Shown: positions 53,942-63,952, counted from the stretch's first letter. The stretch: DNA of 64,000 bases from Anaerocolumna cellulosilytica (GCF_014218335.1 NZ_AP023367.1:2915501-2979500), one strand, 5' to 3'. The notes: a model not told the origin generated them from the letters alone. Translations and numbers: made by a program.

Positions 53942-55694
53942 CTTCTATAACAGACTCAGCTATCTCTGTGAATATTATGCCTAATGCAAATGCGCCAGCA
54001 TCAGGAAAACCAAGGCTTCTCTCTCCTACTGTACCAGCCCGTCCCATACGAGCAACAATATCTTTTGTCTTGTCCGCACCTTGAACAGCAGCTCTTGCTC
54101 CACTTTCAAAGGCTTTTTTTACAGTATCTTCTCTTTGTGCAGATTTACTTAGTTCATTTACACAAGGCACTAGAGCATCTATTAACGTTTTATCTCCAAC
54201 AACAGCTCCCCTGCCAAAGGAACGTTCTCCGGTTTTTTGAATCCCGTCTACCGCTGCCTGCATTAAAGCAGCAAACTCTTCCAGTGTTACTTCTTTTTTC
54301 TCACCGGCACACTTCCCTGCCGCACGAAAAGCTGAACCCCAGATTGGCCCGGACGCACCACCACAGTATTCCATAATAACCATGGAGCAGCTTTCCAAAA
54401 ATGCGCCGATTGTAGAAGCATGGTTTTCTAAGATATACTCCCACTCCCGTTTTAATTGCTTAAAGCCTTTTGCAACACTCATACCAAAGTCACCGTCACC
54501 AGCATGAGAATCCAGTTCGCAAAAGTATACCTCATTTTTAATAATACAGTCACTCATCTTATCAACCAGGAAAATCAGATTATTTAAAGAAAGTTTGTTA
54601 TTCTGTATTTTGGCATACTCAGGACTTGTTGTTAAGCACATCTTGCTGTTTTTATGTTCTTCACTTGTCATGCTTATGTCCACATAAGGAATACTTTCTG
54701 CTTTGCCTGACACCTTAAAGGCCGGCGCATCACTGGTTTCATCTAATAATTCTTTCAGCTTAGAATCCATCTTCATAAGAGTTATAGAGGCCCCCAGCAT
54801 ATCAATGCTGGTCATATAATTTCCTACAAATGTACGATACACTGTTATATTTTTTTCATTCAGAATACGGGCTACCGAATTATTTAACACATACAATTCT
54901 TGTAAAGGTGTACTGCCAAAACCGTTAATTAATACGGTTACTTCCTCATCTTCTCTATGCAGTTCATCAAGTAACGAATTTACCATCCTTACAGCTAATT
55001 CGTCAGCACTTACAATTTTTTCCCTTTTAATACCGGGTTCTCCGTGGATACCAACGCCATATTCCATTTCTCCTTCAGCAATTTCAAAGGTTGGCGTACC
55101 TTTTGCCGGAACTGTACAGGAACTAAATGCACAGCCAATACTTTTAATATTTTTGTTTGCTTGCTCTGCGGCAATTTTGACTTCCTCTAAGGAAAGTCCT
55201 TTTTCTGCTGCCGCACCTGCTATTTTATGCACCAAAACAGTTCCTGCAACACCACGTCTTCCTACAGTATACAAACTGTCCTGAACCGCAATGTCATCAT
55301 CTACCTTAACATAATCTACCTTAATTCCATCTTCTTCTGCAAGATAAGCAGCATTTTTGAAATTCATCAAATCGCCGCTGTAATTCTTAATTATTAAAAG
55401 AGTTCCTTTATCACTGGCCGTTTCTTTAATTGCCTGATAAACCTGAACCTGGGAAGGTGAAGCAAAAATATCACCGCATACCGCTGCATCAAGCATTCCC
55501 TTTCCAACATAGCCTGCGTGAGCCGGTTCATGACCGCTTCCTCCGCCACTAATCAAACTAACTTTCTCTTTATTAATCTTTCTTTTCTTTATTACCTTAT
55601 ATTTAGGAATGAACTCTGTCTCTGGATGTGCCATGGCAATTCCATTGCACATCTCAATTACCATTGTTTCCGGACGATTCATTATTTTTCTCAT
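53934..55694 (-). CDS. Fused dihydroxyacetone kinase (DhaK-DhaL), ATP-type
   Basis: Single-chain kinase of about 586 residues that phosphorylates dihydroxyacetone with ATP. The DhaK part (1-330) has GGGSGHEPAHAGYVG, containing the histidine that binds substrate covalently, and NGFGSTPLQELYVL. The DhaL part (about 370-586) has the Mg-ATP loop ELDSHAGDGDFGMSVAKGF, then GGASGPIWGSAF and GDKTLIDALVPCV. Most bacteria use separate DhaK, DhaL and PTS DhaM; the fusion resembles the Citrobacter-type enzyme. The ATG at 55694 (MRKIMNRPETM) has GGGTG five bases before it, better than the upstream TTG. The glycerol dehydrogenase gene lies just upstream. Confidence 0.93.
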   Translation of the reverse strand: MRKIMNRPETMVIEMCNGIAMAHPETEFIPKYKVIKKRKINKEKVSLISGGGSGHEPAHAGYVGKGMLDAAVCGDIFASPSQVQVYQAIKETASDKGTLLIIKNYSGDLMNFKNAAYLAEEDGIKVDYVKVDDDIAVQDSLYTVGRRGVAGTVLVHKIAGAAAEKGLSLEEVKIAAEQANKNIKSIGCAFSSCTVPAKGTPTFEIAEGEMEYGVGIHGEPGIKREKIVSADELAVRMVNSLLDELHREDEEVTVLINGFGSTPLQELYVLNNSVARILNEKNITVYRTFVGNYMTSIDMLGASITLMKMDSKLKELLDETSDAPAFKVSGKAESIPYVDISMTSEEHKNSKMCLTTSPEYAKIQNNKLSLNNLIFLVDKMSDCIIKNEVYFCELDSHAGDGDFGMSVAKGFKQLKREWEYILENHASTIGAFLESCSMVIMEYCGGASGPIWGSAFRAAGKCAGEKKEVTLEEFAALMQAAVDGIQKTGERSFGRGAVVGDKTLIDALVPCVNELSKSAQREDTVKKAFESGARAAVQGADKTKDIVARMGRAGTVGERSLGFPDAGAFALGIIFTEIAESVIEEV

Positions 55695-55758
55695 TTTAAC
55701 ACCCGTGCCTTTCAATTTTTGATGACCTATTCGAAAAATTGAACAAGCCTAAATAGAA

Positions 55759-55783
55759 AGGTTGAAAATAATATTTTCAACCT
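55759..55783. terminator. Hairpin between gldA and dhaKL
   Basis: A perfect 11-base inverted repeat (AGGTTGAAAAT with ATTTTCAACCT, three-base centre) lies between the two genes. It probably tunes or partly ends the dehydrogenase transcript before the kinase. Confidence 0.5.
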
Positions 55784-55847
55784 AAGCGCACATCTGCGAC
55801 CTTAAACTAGCATACAAACCAAAAAATTGAATTTCATTTATTTAATC

Positions 55848-56984
55848 TTATAACATACCATTTTCTTTATATCTTCTTCCAAGTGCATCCGCCGTCTTGA
55901 TGGCTGCCACAACGCCTTCTATTGTAATCGGAAATGGCATGGCATGGATGGATTCCTCAGGAATACATGCTTTTTCTGCAACCTGATAAAGCTCTTCTTC
56001 TGTTATTTCTTCCACTCCTATATCTTCTAAGCAGATAGGTAAGCCAAGGGATGAGCAAAAGTCCATTACTTCCTCTAATTCTTCTACTGCTGCATTTTCA
56101 AGTGCTAATTGCGCCAGTGTGCCAAAAGCAACCTTCTCTCCATGGAAGTATTTATGTGTACCCTCTAAGATAGTGAGACCGTCATGAATGGCATGAGCAG
56201 CTGCAAGTCCACCACTTTCAAAGCCAATACCCGAAAGAAGTATATTTGTTTCAATTATATTTTCCAAAGCAGGCGTTACCTCATTGGCATCGCAAGCTAT
56301 TTTAGCTTTTACTCCATCTTTTAACAGGTTTTGATAACACAAAGTTGCCAGTGCAAATGCTGTCTGAGTACCTCTTGCTTCACCACATAAGCCTTCTCTG
56401 TATCCACAGGGAAGTCCTGCATTGACTTTGGTGTAAGAGGCAACATTTGCTCTTGCTTCAAAATAAGTTGATAGTGCATCTCCCATACCGGCAACTAAAA
56501 ACCGAGTCGGTGCCTTGGCTATTACCGTAGTATCCACTAATACCACACTTGGATTTTGTTTGAAGTATGCATAATCATCAAAGGCACCTTCCGGGGTGTA
56601 TAAAACCGCCGAATGACTAGTAGGTGCATCTGTCGCAGCAATAGTCGGAACAATAATTAATGCTTCACCCTCTGCCACACATTTTGCAGTATCAATAGCT
56701 TTTCCGCCTCCCAGACCAATGGTACATGTGCATTTTTTTTCCATTGCCAGTGCCTTTAATCTTTCTACCTCTTGTCTGGAACACTCACCGCAAAATCCGC
56801 TTTCTACAAAGGTTACCTGAAATTTCTCTGCTGTTTTGTTCAGTTTGTCCTGTACCCTCTGCACATCATCTTTATGCGCAATCAAAAGGGCCGATTTACC
56901 AAATGTTCTAATAAAGTATCCTAAATTTTCAATTTCGTTTTCACCCTGTACATATTTTGCAGGGGATATAAAAGCTTTTCTCAT
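55848..56984 (-). CDS. gldA: Glycerol dehydrogenase (iron/zinc alcohol dehydrogenase family)
   Basis: NAD-dependent enzyme of 378 residues that oxidises glycerol to dihydroxyacetone, which the adjacent kinase would then phosphorylate. GLGGGKAIDTAKCVA is the NAD loop. The metal ligands are in AGMGDALSTYFEA, AAHAIHDGLT and YFHGEKVAFGTL, in the gldA arrangement. The start MRKAFISPAKYVQGENEIE is standard. The two genes form the classical glycerol oxidation pathway beside the polyuronide operon. Confidence 0.92.
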   Translation of the reverse strand: MRKAFISPAKYVQGENEIENLGYFIRTFGKSALLIAHKDDVQRVQDKLNKTAEKFQVTFVESGFCGECSRQEVERLKALAMEKKCTCTIGLGGGKAIDTAKCVAEGEALIIVPTIAATDAPTSHSAVLYTPEGAFDDYAYFKQNPSVVLVDTTVIAKAPTRFLVAGMGDALSTYFEARANVASYTKVNAGLPCGYREGLCGEARGTQTAFALATLCYQNLLKDGVKAKIACDANEVTPALENIIETNILLSGIGFESGGLAAAHAIHDGLTILEGTHKYFHGEKVAFGTLAQLALENAAVEELEEVMDFCSSLGLPICLEDIGVEEITEEELYQVAEKACIPEESIHAMPFPITIEGVVAAIKTADALGRRYKENGML

Positions 56985-57220
56985 CTCTATTAATCCTCCT
57001 TTTAGGGGCTGTTACAAATCTAATGAAATCCGATAGAGTATGATTTCCTGCACTACACTGTCAAAATAATAGGTTGTCGGCTGTGTATGCTAATTACGCA
57101 CACTTTGTTGCATAATTGCATACACAACGGACAGGTATTTTAAATTCGACTTCAAAAAGGTATTCATACACTTCTACAATACAGAATAAATTGCAGCAGC
57201 CTTGGTATTTTTTTCTGTTG

Positions 57221-58483
57221 TTATTCTTCTTTAAGATCTGCTAAGGTCACATTAAATAAGGTATCCATGTCCTGAAGATATTCTTCAACGGTTATGTTTC
57301 CTGCTAAAACGGATGCAAGCTTGTCTCTAACTTCACCCTGTACAGCTCCTGTAAATGCTTGATAACCCCATTCTGAACCAGGTTGAGTTCCGGTTGCTGC
57401 TAATTCTTTTGAAAAGATTTCAAAGAACTCAGCACCATAATCATAATCTAATTTTTCATTTCCTTTTACCTGGGAAAGATAGCTGTTTTCCTGACAATAA
57501 ATTGCATTGTTCTCCGGCTGTGATATCCATTCGATGAATTCAGCAGCTTCCTTCTCTACACCAGAACCCTGAAAGGCAGCCAGATATTTTCCACCAGGTA
57601 CAGAGGATCTTGTTACTTCTTTTGGAAGATAAGTTACACCCCATTCAAAATCTGTGATTGCTTCTTTATAGTTCGCTATCATCCAGCTTCCGGAAAAATG
57701 CATTGCCACTTGGCCTGTACGGAATAATTCATTCGGATTTTCAGAACCGAGCCATACAGAATCAGGAGTAATCTTTTCATCATGAAGCTCCTTAAAGAAG
57801 CTAACTGCGCGATTCATTTCAGGCGTATTAAAATTAGAAGCGGTTAAGTCCTTATTCAGCATACTAGCTCCGGCTTGATACATTAAAGTACTGAATCTTT
57901 GTGCTGACTTATCATATACAAGTCCATATTTACAATCACTATTTTCCATTACCTTCTTCATTGCTGCCTTCCACTCATCCCAGGTCCATATCTCATCTTC
58001 TGATTGAGGAACAGATACGCCTGCCTTCTCAAAGGCCGTTTTGTTATAGATTAATCCATTTGCTGTAATATCCATAGGAGCTGCTAAAATCTTGTCATTA
58101 AATACGAATTTTAAGCCTTCACCAAAGCTATTCTTAAATGCATCTGCATCCGATACATATTCAGATAAATCTACGAGCTGGTTCTGAAATGCTCCAAGAT
58201 TTGTCAATCTTGCTAATGCCGGTGTTTGCTTTCCGTTAATCATGTTTTTGATTTTGCTTTCAATATCACCATACGGAACTTCAATTAATTCAATCTTTAC
58301 ATCCTTATGAGTCTCTTCATATGCACTTGCTAGTTTTTTAAAGGACTCATTTTCTTTTCCATCCGTAAACCATACAACATTTAGAGTTTTTACTTTATCA
58401 GTATTTCCTCCCTCTTTGCTACAAGCAGTAAATGTGCTTAAAACTACAACCATAATTAGTAGAATCGATAACACTTTTTTCAT
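57221..58483 (-). CDS. Carbohydrate ABC transporter substrate-binding lipoprotein
   Basis: Extracellular binding protein of 420 residues of family 1 (MalE-like). It has a lipoprotein signal peptide (MKKVLSILLIMVVVLSTF, lipobox TFTAC), then VKTLNVVWFTDGKENESF and the typical mixed alpha/beta domains. It belongs with the MalG-type permease at 63116 and would bind an oligosaccharide, perhaps a pectin fragment. It lies after an AraC gene rather than beside the permeases. The 236-base gap to gldA shows inverted repeats of uncertain meaning. Confidence 0.92.
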   Translation of the reverse strand: MKKVLSILLIMVVVLSTFTACSKEGGNTDKVKTLNVVWFTDGKENESFKKLASAYEETHKDVKIELIEVPYGDIESKIKNMINGKQTPALARLTNLGAFQNQLVDLSEYVSDADAFKNSFGEGLKFVFNDKILAAPMDITANGLIYNKTAFEKAGVSVPQSEDEIWTWDEWKAAMKKVMENSDCKYGLVYDKSAQRFSTLMYQAGASMLNKDLTASNFNTPEMNRAVSFFKELHDEKITPDSVWLGSENPNELFRTGQVAMHFSGSWMIANYKEAITDFEWGVTYLPKEVTRSSVPGGKYLAAFQGSGVEKEAAEFIEWISQPENNAIYCQENSYLSQVKGNEKLDYDYGAEFFEIFSKELAATGTQPGSEWGYQAFTGAVQGEVRDKLASVLAGNITVEEYLQDMDTLFNVTLADLKEE

Positions 58484-58561
58484 AAATTACTTCTCCTTTC
58501 TGTTTGTAAACCCATTTTAACAGTTATTTCGCATAAAAAATCGCATATTAATCATTAAATA

Positions 58562-59476
58562 TTATTCATTATTGCTATTTTTCTTTTCTTGCGCGTACTT
58601 TTTAGGTGTGATACCTGTACTTTTCTTAAAAGTTGCTATAAAATGACTATCACTATTGTAGGAAAGCTGGGCAGCAATGTCCGTAACAGAATAACCGCTT
58701 CTTAACTTAGCCTTAGCCTCTACAACCTTTCTATTTGTGATATACTGCTGTAAAGTAAAGCCCGTTTCTTTTTTAAAGTAATGACTGAGGTAATAACGGT
58801 TCATAAAAAATTCTTTTGCAATATCATCAAGTTCCAACTTCTCATTTACATGCTCTACAATATACTTTTTTATCTGTTCAATTCTTTCACGGTATAAAAT
58901 AGGGTCTTTAAACTCGAAGTCCGTTTCCTGGGAATTAATTGCTTTATTTGTCTCCTTTTGCTCTTTTAGAAAGAAACGATACATTTCATTAAGTTCTACA
59001 ATTAGATTTAAAATGCTTAACCTTAATTTAGCTTGTACTGCTTTATCATCACCTTCATTAATCTCTCTTTCAATATTCAAAAAAAGCTTTTCGACTTTCT
59101 TAAGATTTTCTTGAGACAAATTCAAGCGGTGTACGAAATTTTCCGGTCTGTGCTCAAAAAACTTATCGAATTCATATCCAAAAACCTCCGTACATCCCGC
59201 CAGATATAATTCCGGGTCAAACATCAATACATAACGGTTATGTGACTTCCCAACTGCTCCACTTGTTCTATGATATTCTTTGTTATTAAGAAGAAAAATA
59301 TCCCCCGTCTTTACATTATAAGAACGGTTTCCAACTTCAAGCAGTGCCCCATCGCTTAGAAATAATAAAATTTCATATTGCTTATGAAAATGGAATCCCT
59401 GCATCGCCCAATTTTGGGATGAGCCATGAAAATAATACAAAGAATCAAACTCCTCAAAAAACACCCTTTCCTTCAT
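58562..59476 (-). CDS. AraC-family regulator
   Basis: Regulator of about 304 residues with an N-terminal cupin (FHFHKQYEILLFLSDGA, VKTGDIFLLNNKEYHRT) and a C-terminal AraC pair of helix-turn-helix motifs (LELDDIAKEFFMNRYYLSHY and VTDIAAQLSYNSDSHFIAT). It lies between the GH105-like gene and the binding protein gene, and probably induces the polyuronide uptake and breakdown genes. The ATG at 59476 was chosen over a GTG four codons earlier because AAAGGTG is then at workable spacing. Confidence 0.9.
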   Translation of the reverse strand: MKERVFFEEFDSLYYFHGSSQNWAMQGFHFHKQYEILLFLSDGALLEVGNRSYNVKTGDIFLLNNKEYHRTSGAVGKSHNRYVLMFDPELYLAGCTEVFGYEFDKFFEHRPENFVHRLNLSQENLKKVEKLFLNIEREINEGDDKAVQAKLRLSILNLIVELNEMYRFFLKEQKETNKAINSQETDFEFKDPILYRERIEQIKKYIVEHVNEKLELDDIAKEFFMNRYYLSHYFKKETGFTLQQYITNRKVVEAKAKLRSGYSVTDIAAQLSYNSDSHFIATFKKSTGITPKKYAQEKKNSNNE

Positions 59477-59492
59477 GCAAAAACACACCTTT

Positions 59493-60572
59493 CTAGTGCC
59501 AATAATCTAATAATGCCTCCTGTAATAATAAAATCATTAGCGCCTGCCCATAGGTCATTGGACAACAAGGAATTTCTTTATAAAAATCACCGGATTCCCC
59601 AATTGGAGTACCATAAGAAACCTGCTCAACTGTTCCATCCTCAGCAATATATTGGACAATATGAGTCAAAGCCTTATCTATCTCATCAATATACTCACTT
59701 TTCGGCAAAATACCTAATCTTACTCCTTGCATAATTCCGCACAGAAAAGCTGCACTGGCTGATATCTCAACATAAGAGTCTGAATCATCTATAACGGTAT
59801 GCCAAAGACCTGTCTCTTTGTTACTATACAACTTTAGAGCCTTAACCTGATTTTTATATACTGTCAGGAAATAACGCTTTATTGCTTCGTTTAGCTCCAC
59901 TTCTTGTATGATTTCCATAACAGCTACTGTGTACCAGCTGTTACCTCTTCCCCACATAACTTTACCGTAATTATTGTTTCTGTTAAAATTAAACCCATGA
60001 TAAAATAATCCAACTTCCTTGTTGAGCAGGTACTTAATATGGTTAAGAATTTGATAGCTTGCCTCATCCTGACAATCCTTACGATTCAGAATTTTGCCCG
60101 CTCTATATAGGAACAAAAGAGTCATAAAAATCGTATCTATTAATATTTCACCATCATTTGGATCCCCTGTAATCATATGCTGAAAGCAGTCATCTCCTGT
60201 TCGAAGAAGCTTCTTATCCTTCATTATCCAGTCGACCCAATCCTCGATTAAGTTAAGATACTCAGCCTTATTAGTTTCTTCATATAGGTAGGTTAACGTA
60301 AGCATGGGAGCCGTAGTGTTTACATTTCTTTCCAGTATTCCTTCTTTTAGTCTTTCATCAAACCACTCTATTAAATACTCTAGGATTTCTTTTTTTCCGC
60401 TTACTTTATAGTATTTATATAAACCAAAGATACCTACTCCTTGCGGCCATTCCCAACAATCTATATCAATCAGGCTAATTGGAAATTTTTCTTCCATCCC
60501 ATTATTTTTAAGTGCCATCATCTTATCAGATACTAAATTCAATAAGACATCTATTTGTTGTTTATTAATCAT
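59493..60572 (-). CDS. GH105-type unsaturated rhamnogalacturonyl/glycuronyl hydrolase
   Basis: Cytoplasmic glycoside hydrolase of about 359 residues with the YteR-like alpha/alpha barrel. It releases the 4,5-unsaturated uronic acid left by polysaccharide lyases. Visible motifs are CWEWPQGVGIFGLYKYY, DDCFQHMITGDPNDG followed by EILIDTIFM (holding the catalytic Asp) and MWGRGNSWYTVAVMEII. Cytosolic use fits absence of a signal peptide. The ATG at 60572 has GGAGGA nine bases before it; the upstream ATG at 60590 would place this purine run inside the gene. It follows the large unknown gene closely. Confidence 0.88.
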   Translation of the reverse strand: MINKQQIDVLLNLVSDKMMALKNNGMEEKFPISLIDIDCWEWPQGVGIFGLYKYYKVSGKKEILEYLIEWFDERLKEGILERNVNTTAPMLTLTYLYEETNKAEYLNLIEDWVDWIMKDKKLLRTGDDCFQHMITGDPNDGEILIDTIFMTLLFLYRAGKILNRKDCQDEASYQILNHIKYLLNKEVGLFYHGFNFNRNNNYGKVMWGRGNSWYTVAVMEIIQEVELNEAIKRYFLTVYKNQVKALKLYSNKETGLWHTVIDDSDSYVEISASAAFLCGIMQGVRLGILPKSEYIDEIDKALTHIVQYIAEDGTVEQVSYGTPIGESGDFYKEIPCCPMTYGQALMILLLQEALLDYWH

Positions 60573-60577
60573 TTTGA

Positions 60578-63094
60578 TTATTCCTCCCATTGTATGATTC
60601 CCTGTACGGAAAGCGGATATTGATAAACAGTCTGACCATTTACTAAAAATTCATTATTACTATCAATCTGATAACTTGTTGTATTATCTATTATATTTAC
60701 TTGCTCATTTTCACTAAGATCAATTTGTATTTTTCTAAATTCCCTGAAAAAGTCATCTAAATTCTCATAGTCACAGCTTTTAACAACCTTTATAATCCAA
60801 ATATTTTCTCTTCCGGGACTAATGAATTCTTTGTATTGACAAGGTCCCTTTTCCTGAATTGATAGACCATTATTGGCATAGACCCCAATATAAGCACCGT
60901 CTTTTTCCAGTACAATTACATTTTTATCACCTATATACCGTTCAAATTCAATTAGCGGAATATATGCATGGGTATAGTCTATTCTATAGTTTGCTGCAAT
61001 TTTGTACTTTAATATACTGACATTTTTATATTGAGCAGCAAATGGCAGCACTCCGTTTCCTGCCCAGAAATTCGGTCTTCCGCTTCCATACGTATGAGAT
61101 TCACCGGGATGATTAACAAAAACCTGCGCTGTTTTATCAATGGCTGCCTGTACAATATGCTCCTGATATCCTGGCTGATAGGGTTTAAACCCAACAGCGG
61201 TAGATAGTACAACCTCAGAATTTTTATATAAATATAAATTTACATGCTGTTCAAATCCCTGTGTATTTTGGTGAATAAGCTGCTGGCTTCCTGTCAGCTT
61301 CAGATATTTTTTATATTCCTCAGGCGCTTCATAGTCACCTAAAGCAAGAGCGATATATCCTATTACAGCACGATTAAGATGCCCTGCGTTATAGGCAAGG
61401 TATAAAAGCGCAGTTGTACCGGCATTATAATTACCCTTTAACTCTTTTTCATAACTTCTACCAAAGCTGGTCATGACAGCACCCCTATGCTCATTAATAC
61501 TAAGTGCATAAAAAATCATATCTAGCGCAGTCTTTGCTTTGCTATGAAATTCATTTTCCGGCTCTGTTAGATTATAGAGTGTAGCAATACCGATTACATC
61601 AACCGGTATATATGCATTAGAATTCCATTCGGTGATAAACTCCTTAAAGAATTCCTCAAACCACTCTGTTAGTAGTTCGGCTCCTCTTTTTTCTACTTCC
61701 TTTCCAAGCCGGCTGCTGTTTGTAAAAAATTGTTCCGGAAGATACTTGCCTGCAAGATACTGGCAGATATGAAAAAGTAACGCATGATTCTCACTGAAAA
61801 ACCACATTACATCATCTCCAGGCTCATCAATCCAATAACGGAAATTCAGCATAGCCTCTTCAATCTCTTGTTTCAGCTTGTCTGATAAAACCTCATGAAA
61901 AGTACGGTAAATATATAATATAATTACAAAATGAAAATCACAGCAATCCTTTCTTTTACGTACTCCGGCCAATTCCTCTAAAATAATTGCTTCTGCCAAC
62001 TTAAAATCTCTTCCCAATTTAAAAAGTGCAGCTGATTTATAAACATTATTTACTCCAAACTGGATTACTGTCTCAAGGGCACGTCTTTTCCTATCCTCTA
62101 GTTTTTCCTCCTGGTAGCTTAAAAAATCCTTTCGGACTAATTGAGTCCCAATCTTACGTTTTAAAACAATGCCATCTACATTCATTTCAACGGTAAAATA
62201 ATAATACCCTGGATGAATCTCATCCGAATGCATTAATGTTAGCACCTGCTGTTCTGGCTGTAGCTCATAGTTTCTATATTGGATTAACTTCCAGTTCTCC
62301 TCCATTTTTTCTATAAACTCACCTGGAGTAATTGTTACCTTAACCTCCATTGGCTGCTTATTCATATTATTTAATCTAAGCTTTAAGGGTTCACTAATGT
62401 AGGCTTCCTTCTCAAAACAGATATTATCAAGCATTTTTTCTGATTCTAATACAAGCTCTGTCCTTACCTTTTCTGCAACTGGTAATAATACCGTAAGAGA
62501 TGCATTACCCATACGTTTTAAACGGAAATAATAATCGGTATCCCTTTCTGCCAAATCATCCAGACAGATTATAAACTTATTTTCACCTTTTCTTAGATTT
62601 ACAGTCACCGTTGTACTCTTTACAAGATTTCTGGTAAAGGGAATAAAATCCTCTACCAACTGGTCATTCACCCAAAGCGTTACTCCTCCGCAGGTTGTCA
62701 GTTCAAACTCAACCGTTTCCTCTTTTTCTGCTTTTAGTATTGCGTAGCTATAGGTTCTTAAATAAGTTGGTGTATAATAAAATCCGGACTCTTCCTGGGC
62801 AATATTACCAAAAGGCGCATAAAACTTAACCGGATGCACTTCACCAAATACTTCAACCTTTTCCCCCAGAGAATATTGGCTTAAGTCTAAATAAGGCGGC
62901 AGCTCTGCTTGTCTCTTAGCGACAAATTCTTTCCTGCATGGATTCTCATGAATCGAAAATCCCTTCTTTAGCCATTCATTTACCCTGCCTTTTAAAATTG
63001 CCTTTTCAAATTGCTGCGGCTTTGTATAAACCCCTGTAGTCAGGAAGTGATTTATAAATCCTTCCGCAAAAAGCGGATATTCTATATACTTCAT
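60578..63094 (-). CDS. Unrecognised large protein in polyuronide locus (beta-sandwich plus alpha-toroid-like)
   Basis: Protein of about 838 residues that I cannot place in a named family. The N-terminal 210 residues look like a sugar-binding beta-sandwich (CGGVTLWVNDQLVEDF, TVNLRKGENKFIICLDD, as in GH2/GH78 accessory domains). The middle (about 330-620) is all-helical with WFSENHALLFHICQYLAGK and TEWNSNAYIPVDVIGIATLY, suggesting an alpha/alpha toroid as in lyases and heparinase-like enzymes. The C-terminal part is beta-rich. It has no signal peptide. Position between the ABC permease and the GH105 enzyme suggests action on an imported oligosaccharide. AAAGGAG precedes the ATG at 63094. Confidence 0.82.
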   Translation of the reverse strand: MKYIEYPLFAEGFINHFLTTGVYTKPQQFEKAILKGRVNEWLKKGFSIHENPCRKEFVAKRQAELPPYLDLSQYSLGEKVEVFGEVHPVKFYAPFGNIAQEESGFYYTPTYLRTYSYAILKAEKEETVEFELTTCGGVTLWVNDQLVEDFIPFTRNLVKSTTVTVNLRKGENKFIICLDDLAERDTDYYFRLKRMGNASLTVLLPVAEKVRTELVLESEKMLDNICFEKEAYISEPLKLRLNNMNKQPMEVKVTITPGEFIEKMEENWKLIQYRNYELQPEQQVLTLMHSDEIHPGYYYFTVEMNVDGIVLKRKIGTQLVRKDFLSYQEEKLEDRKRRALETVIQFGVNNVYKSAALFKLGRDFKLAEAIILEELAGVRKRKDCCDFHFVIILYIYRTFHEVLSDKLKQEIEEAMLNFRYWIDEPGDDVMWFFSENHALLFHICQYLAGKYLPEQFFTNSSRLGKEVEKRGAELLTEWFEEFFKEFITEWNSNAYIPVDVIGIATLYNLTEPENEFHSKAKTALDMIFYALSINEHRGAVMTSFGRSYEKELKGNYNAGTTALLYLAYNAGHLNRAVIGYIALALGDYEAPEEYKKYLKLTGSQQLIHQNTQGFEQHVNLYLYKNSEVVLSTAVGFKPYQPGYQEHIVQAAIDKTAQVFVNHPGESHTYGSGRPNFWAGNGVLPFAAQYKNVSILKYKIAANYRIDYTHAYIPLIEFERYIGDKNVIVLEKDGAYIGVYANNGLSIQEKGPCQYKEFISPGRENIWIIKVVKSCDYENLDDFFREFRKIQIDLSENEQVNIIDNTTSYQIDSNNEFLVNGQTVYQYPLSVQGIIQWEE

Positions 63095-63115
63095 GTTAAT
63101 CTCCTTTATCAATTT

Positions 63116-63952
63116 TTATTCCTTGACGCCACCTGCGGTCATCCCTCCGATAATATATTTCTGAAGTGAAATAAATACGATAATTACCGGAATCATGGAT
63201 ATGACAGACATTGCCAAAAGGCTTTTCCAGTCAACGGAATATTCTCCTGAGAAGTTAGCAAGTGCAAGCTGTAAAGTGTATTTTGTCTTACTGTTGATAA
63301 CAAGCTTTGGCCAAAGATAATCATTCCATCTCCACATAAATGAGAAAATACAAAGAACTGAAATAATTGGTTTTGCCATGGGAAGCATGATTTTAGTAAA
63401 AATATAAAATTCAGAGGCTCCATCAATTCTAGCGGCTTCCATATAAGCACTGGTAATCCCCATGTAGTATTGTCTTACAAGAAATACAGCAGTAGGTGAA
63501 GCCACAGCCGGAATAATTAGTCCCCAAAGATTGTTATATAAATTAGTTGCTACAATTACTTTAAATACCGGAATCATTATAACTTCTAAAGGTACCATAA
63601 GTGTTGCAAGTACGATAGCAAATAATATCTTTTGACCTTTAAACCTGTATTTTGCAAATGCGTAGCCTGACATTACATTTACCATTACTGTCAAAATAGT
63701 TGCAACCACACTGGTAAACACGGTATTCATAAAGTATCTGATAAAATCGCCTTCGCTTAATGCATCCCGATAATTCTGAAAAGAAGGATTTTTACCAAGC
63801 AGGCTTGGAGGCCAAGAAAATAATTCTCCTGCATTTTTAAAGGATGAAAAAATAATCCAGACAATCGGCATAAGGAAAATAAAAGTCAATGTAAAAAGCA
63901 ACAAGGCAAGGAGTACTATCTTTCCTCCGCTTTTTAAGCTATTAGTTTTCAT
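63116..63952 (-). CDS. Carbohydrate ABC transporter permease (MalG/LacG type)
   Basis: Membrane permease of about 278 residues with six helices. The conserved cytoplasmic loop SAYMEAARIDGASEFYIF, followed by ILPMAKPIISVL, is the EAA motif that docks the ATPase. It pairs with the binding protein at 57221. Thirty bases upstream remain at the window edge, enough only to suggest that another gene (the MalF-type partner) ends just before it. No ATPase gene is present here; such systems often share MsmX-like ATPases encoded elsewhere. The ATG at 63952 has GGAGGAG six bases upstream. Confidence 0.93.
   Translation of the reverse strand: MKTNSLKSGGKIVLLALLLFTLTFIFLMPIVWIIFSSFKNAGELFSWPPSLLGKNPSFQNYRDALSEGDFIRYFMNTVFTSVVATILTVMVNVMSGYAFAKYRFKGQKILFAIVLATLMVPLEVIMIPVFKVIVATNLYNNLWGLIIPAVASPTAVFLVRQYYMGITSAYMEAARIDGASEFYIFTKIMLPMAKPIISVLCIFSFMWRWNDYLWPKLVINSKTKYTLQLALANFSGEYSVDWKSLLAMSVISMIPVIIVFISLQKYIIGGMTAGGVKE

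Noticed and set aside
13751-55801. Shared 11-mer GGTCGCAGATG near GGTTGAA hairpins in the iscR leader and before dhaKL
   Set aside because: An 11-base match is expected by chance many times in 64 kb; two copies are not evidence of a repeat family.
57000-57220. Possible mobile-element end: GGGGCTGTTACAAATC beside gldA plus inverted GTGTATGC/GCATACAC copies
   Set aside because: No matching opposite end or transposase sequence is present, so it cannot be told from ordinary hairpins.
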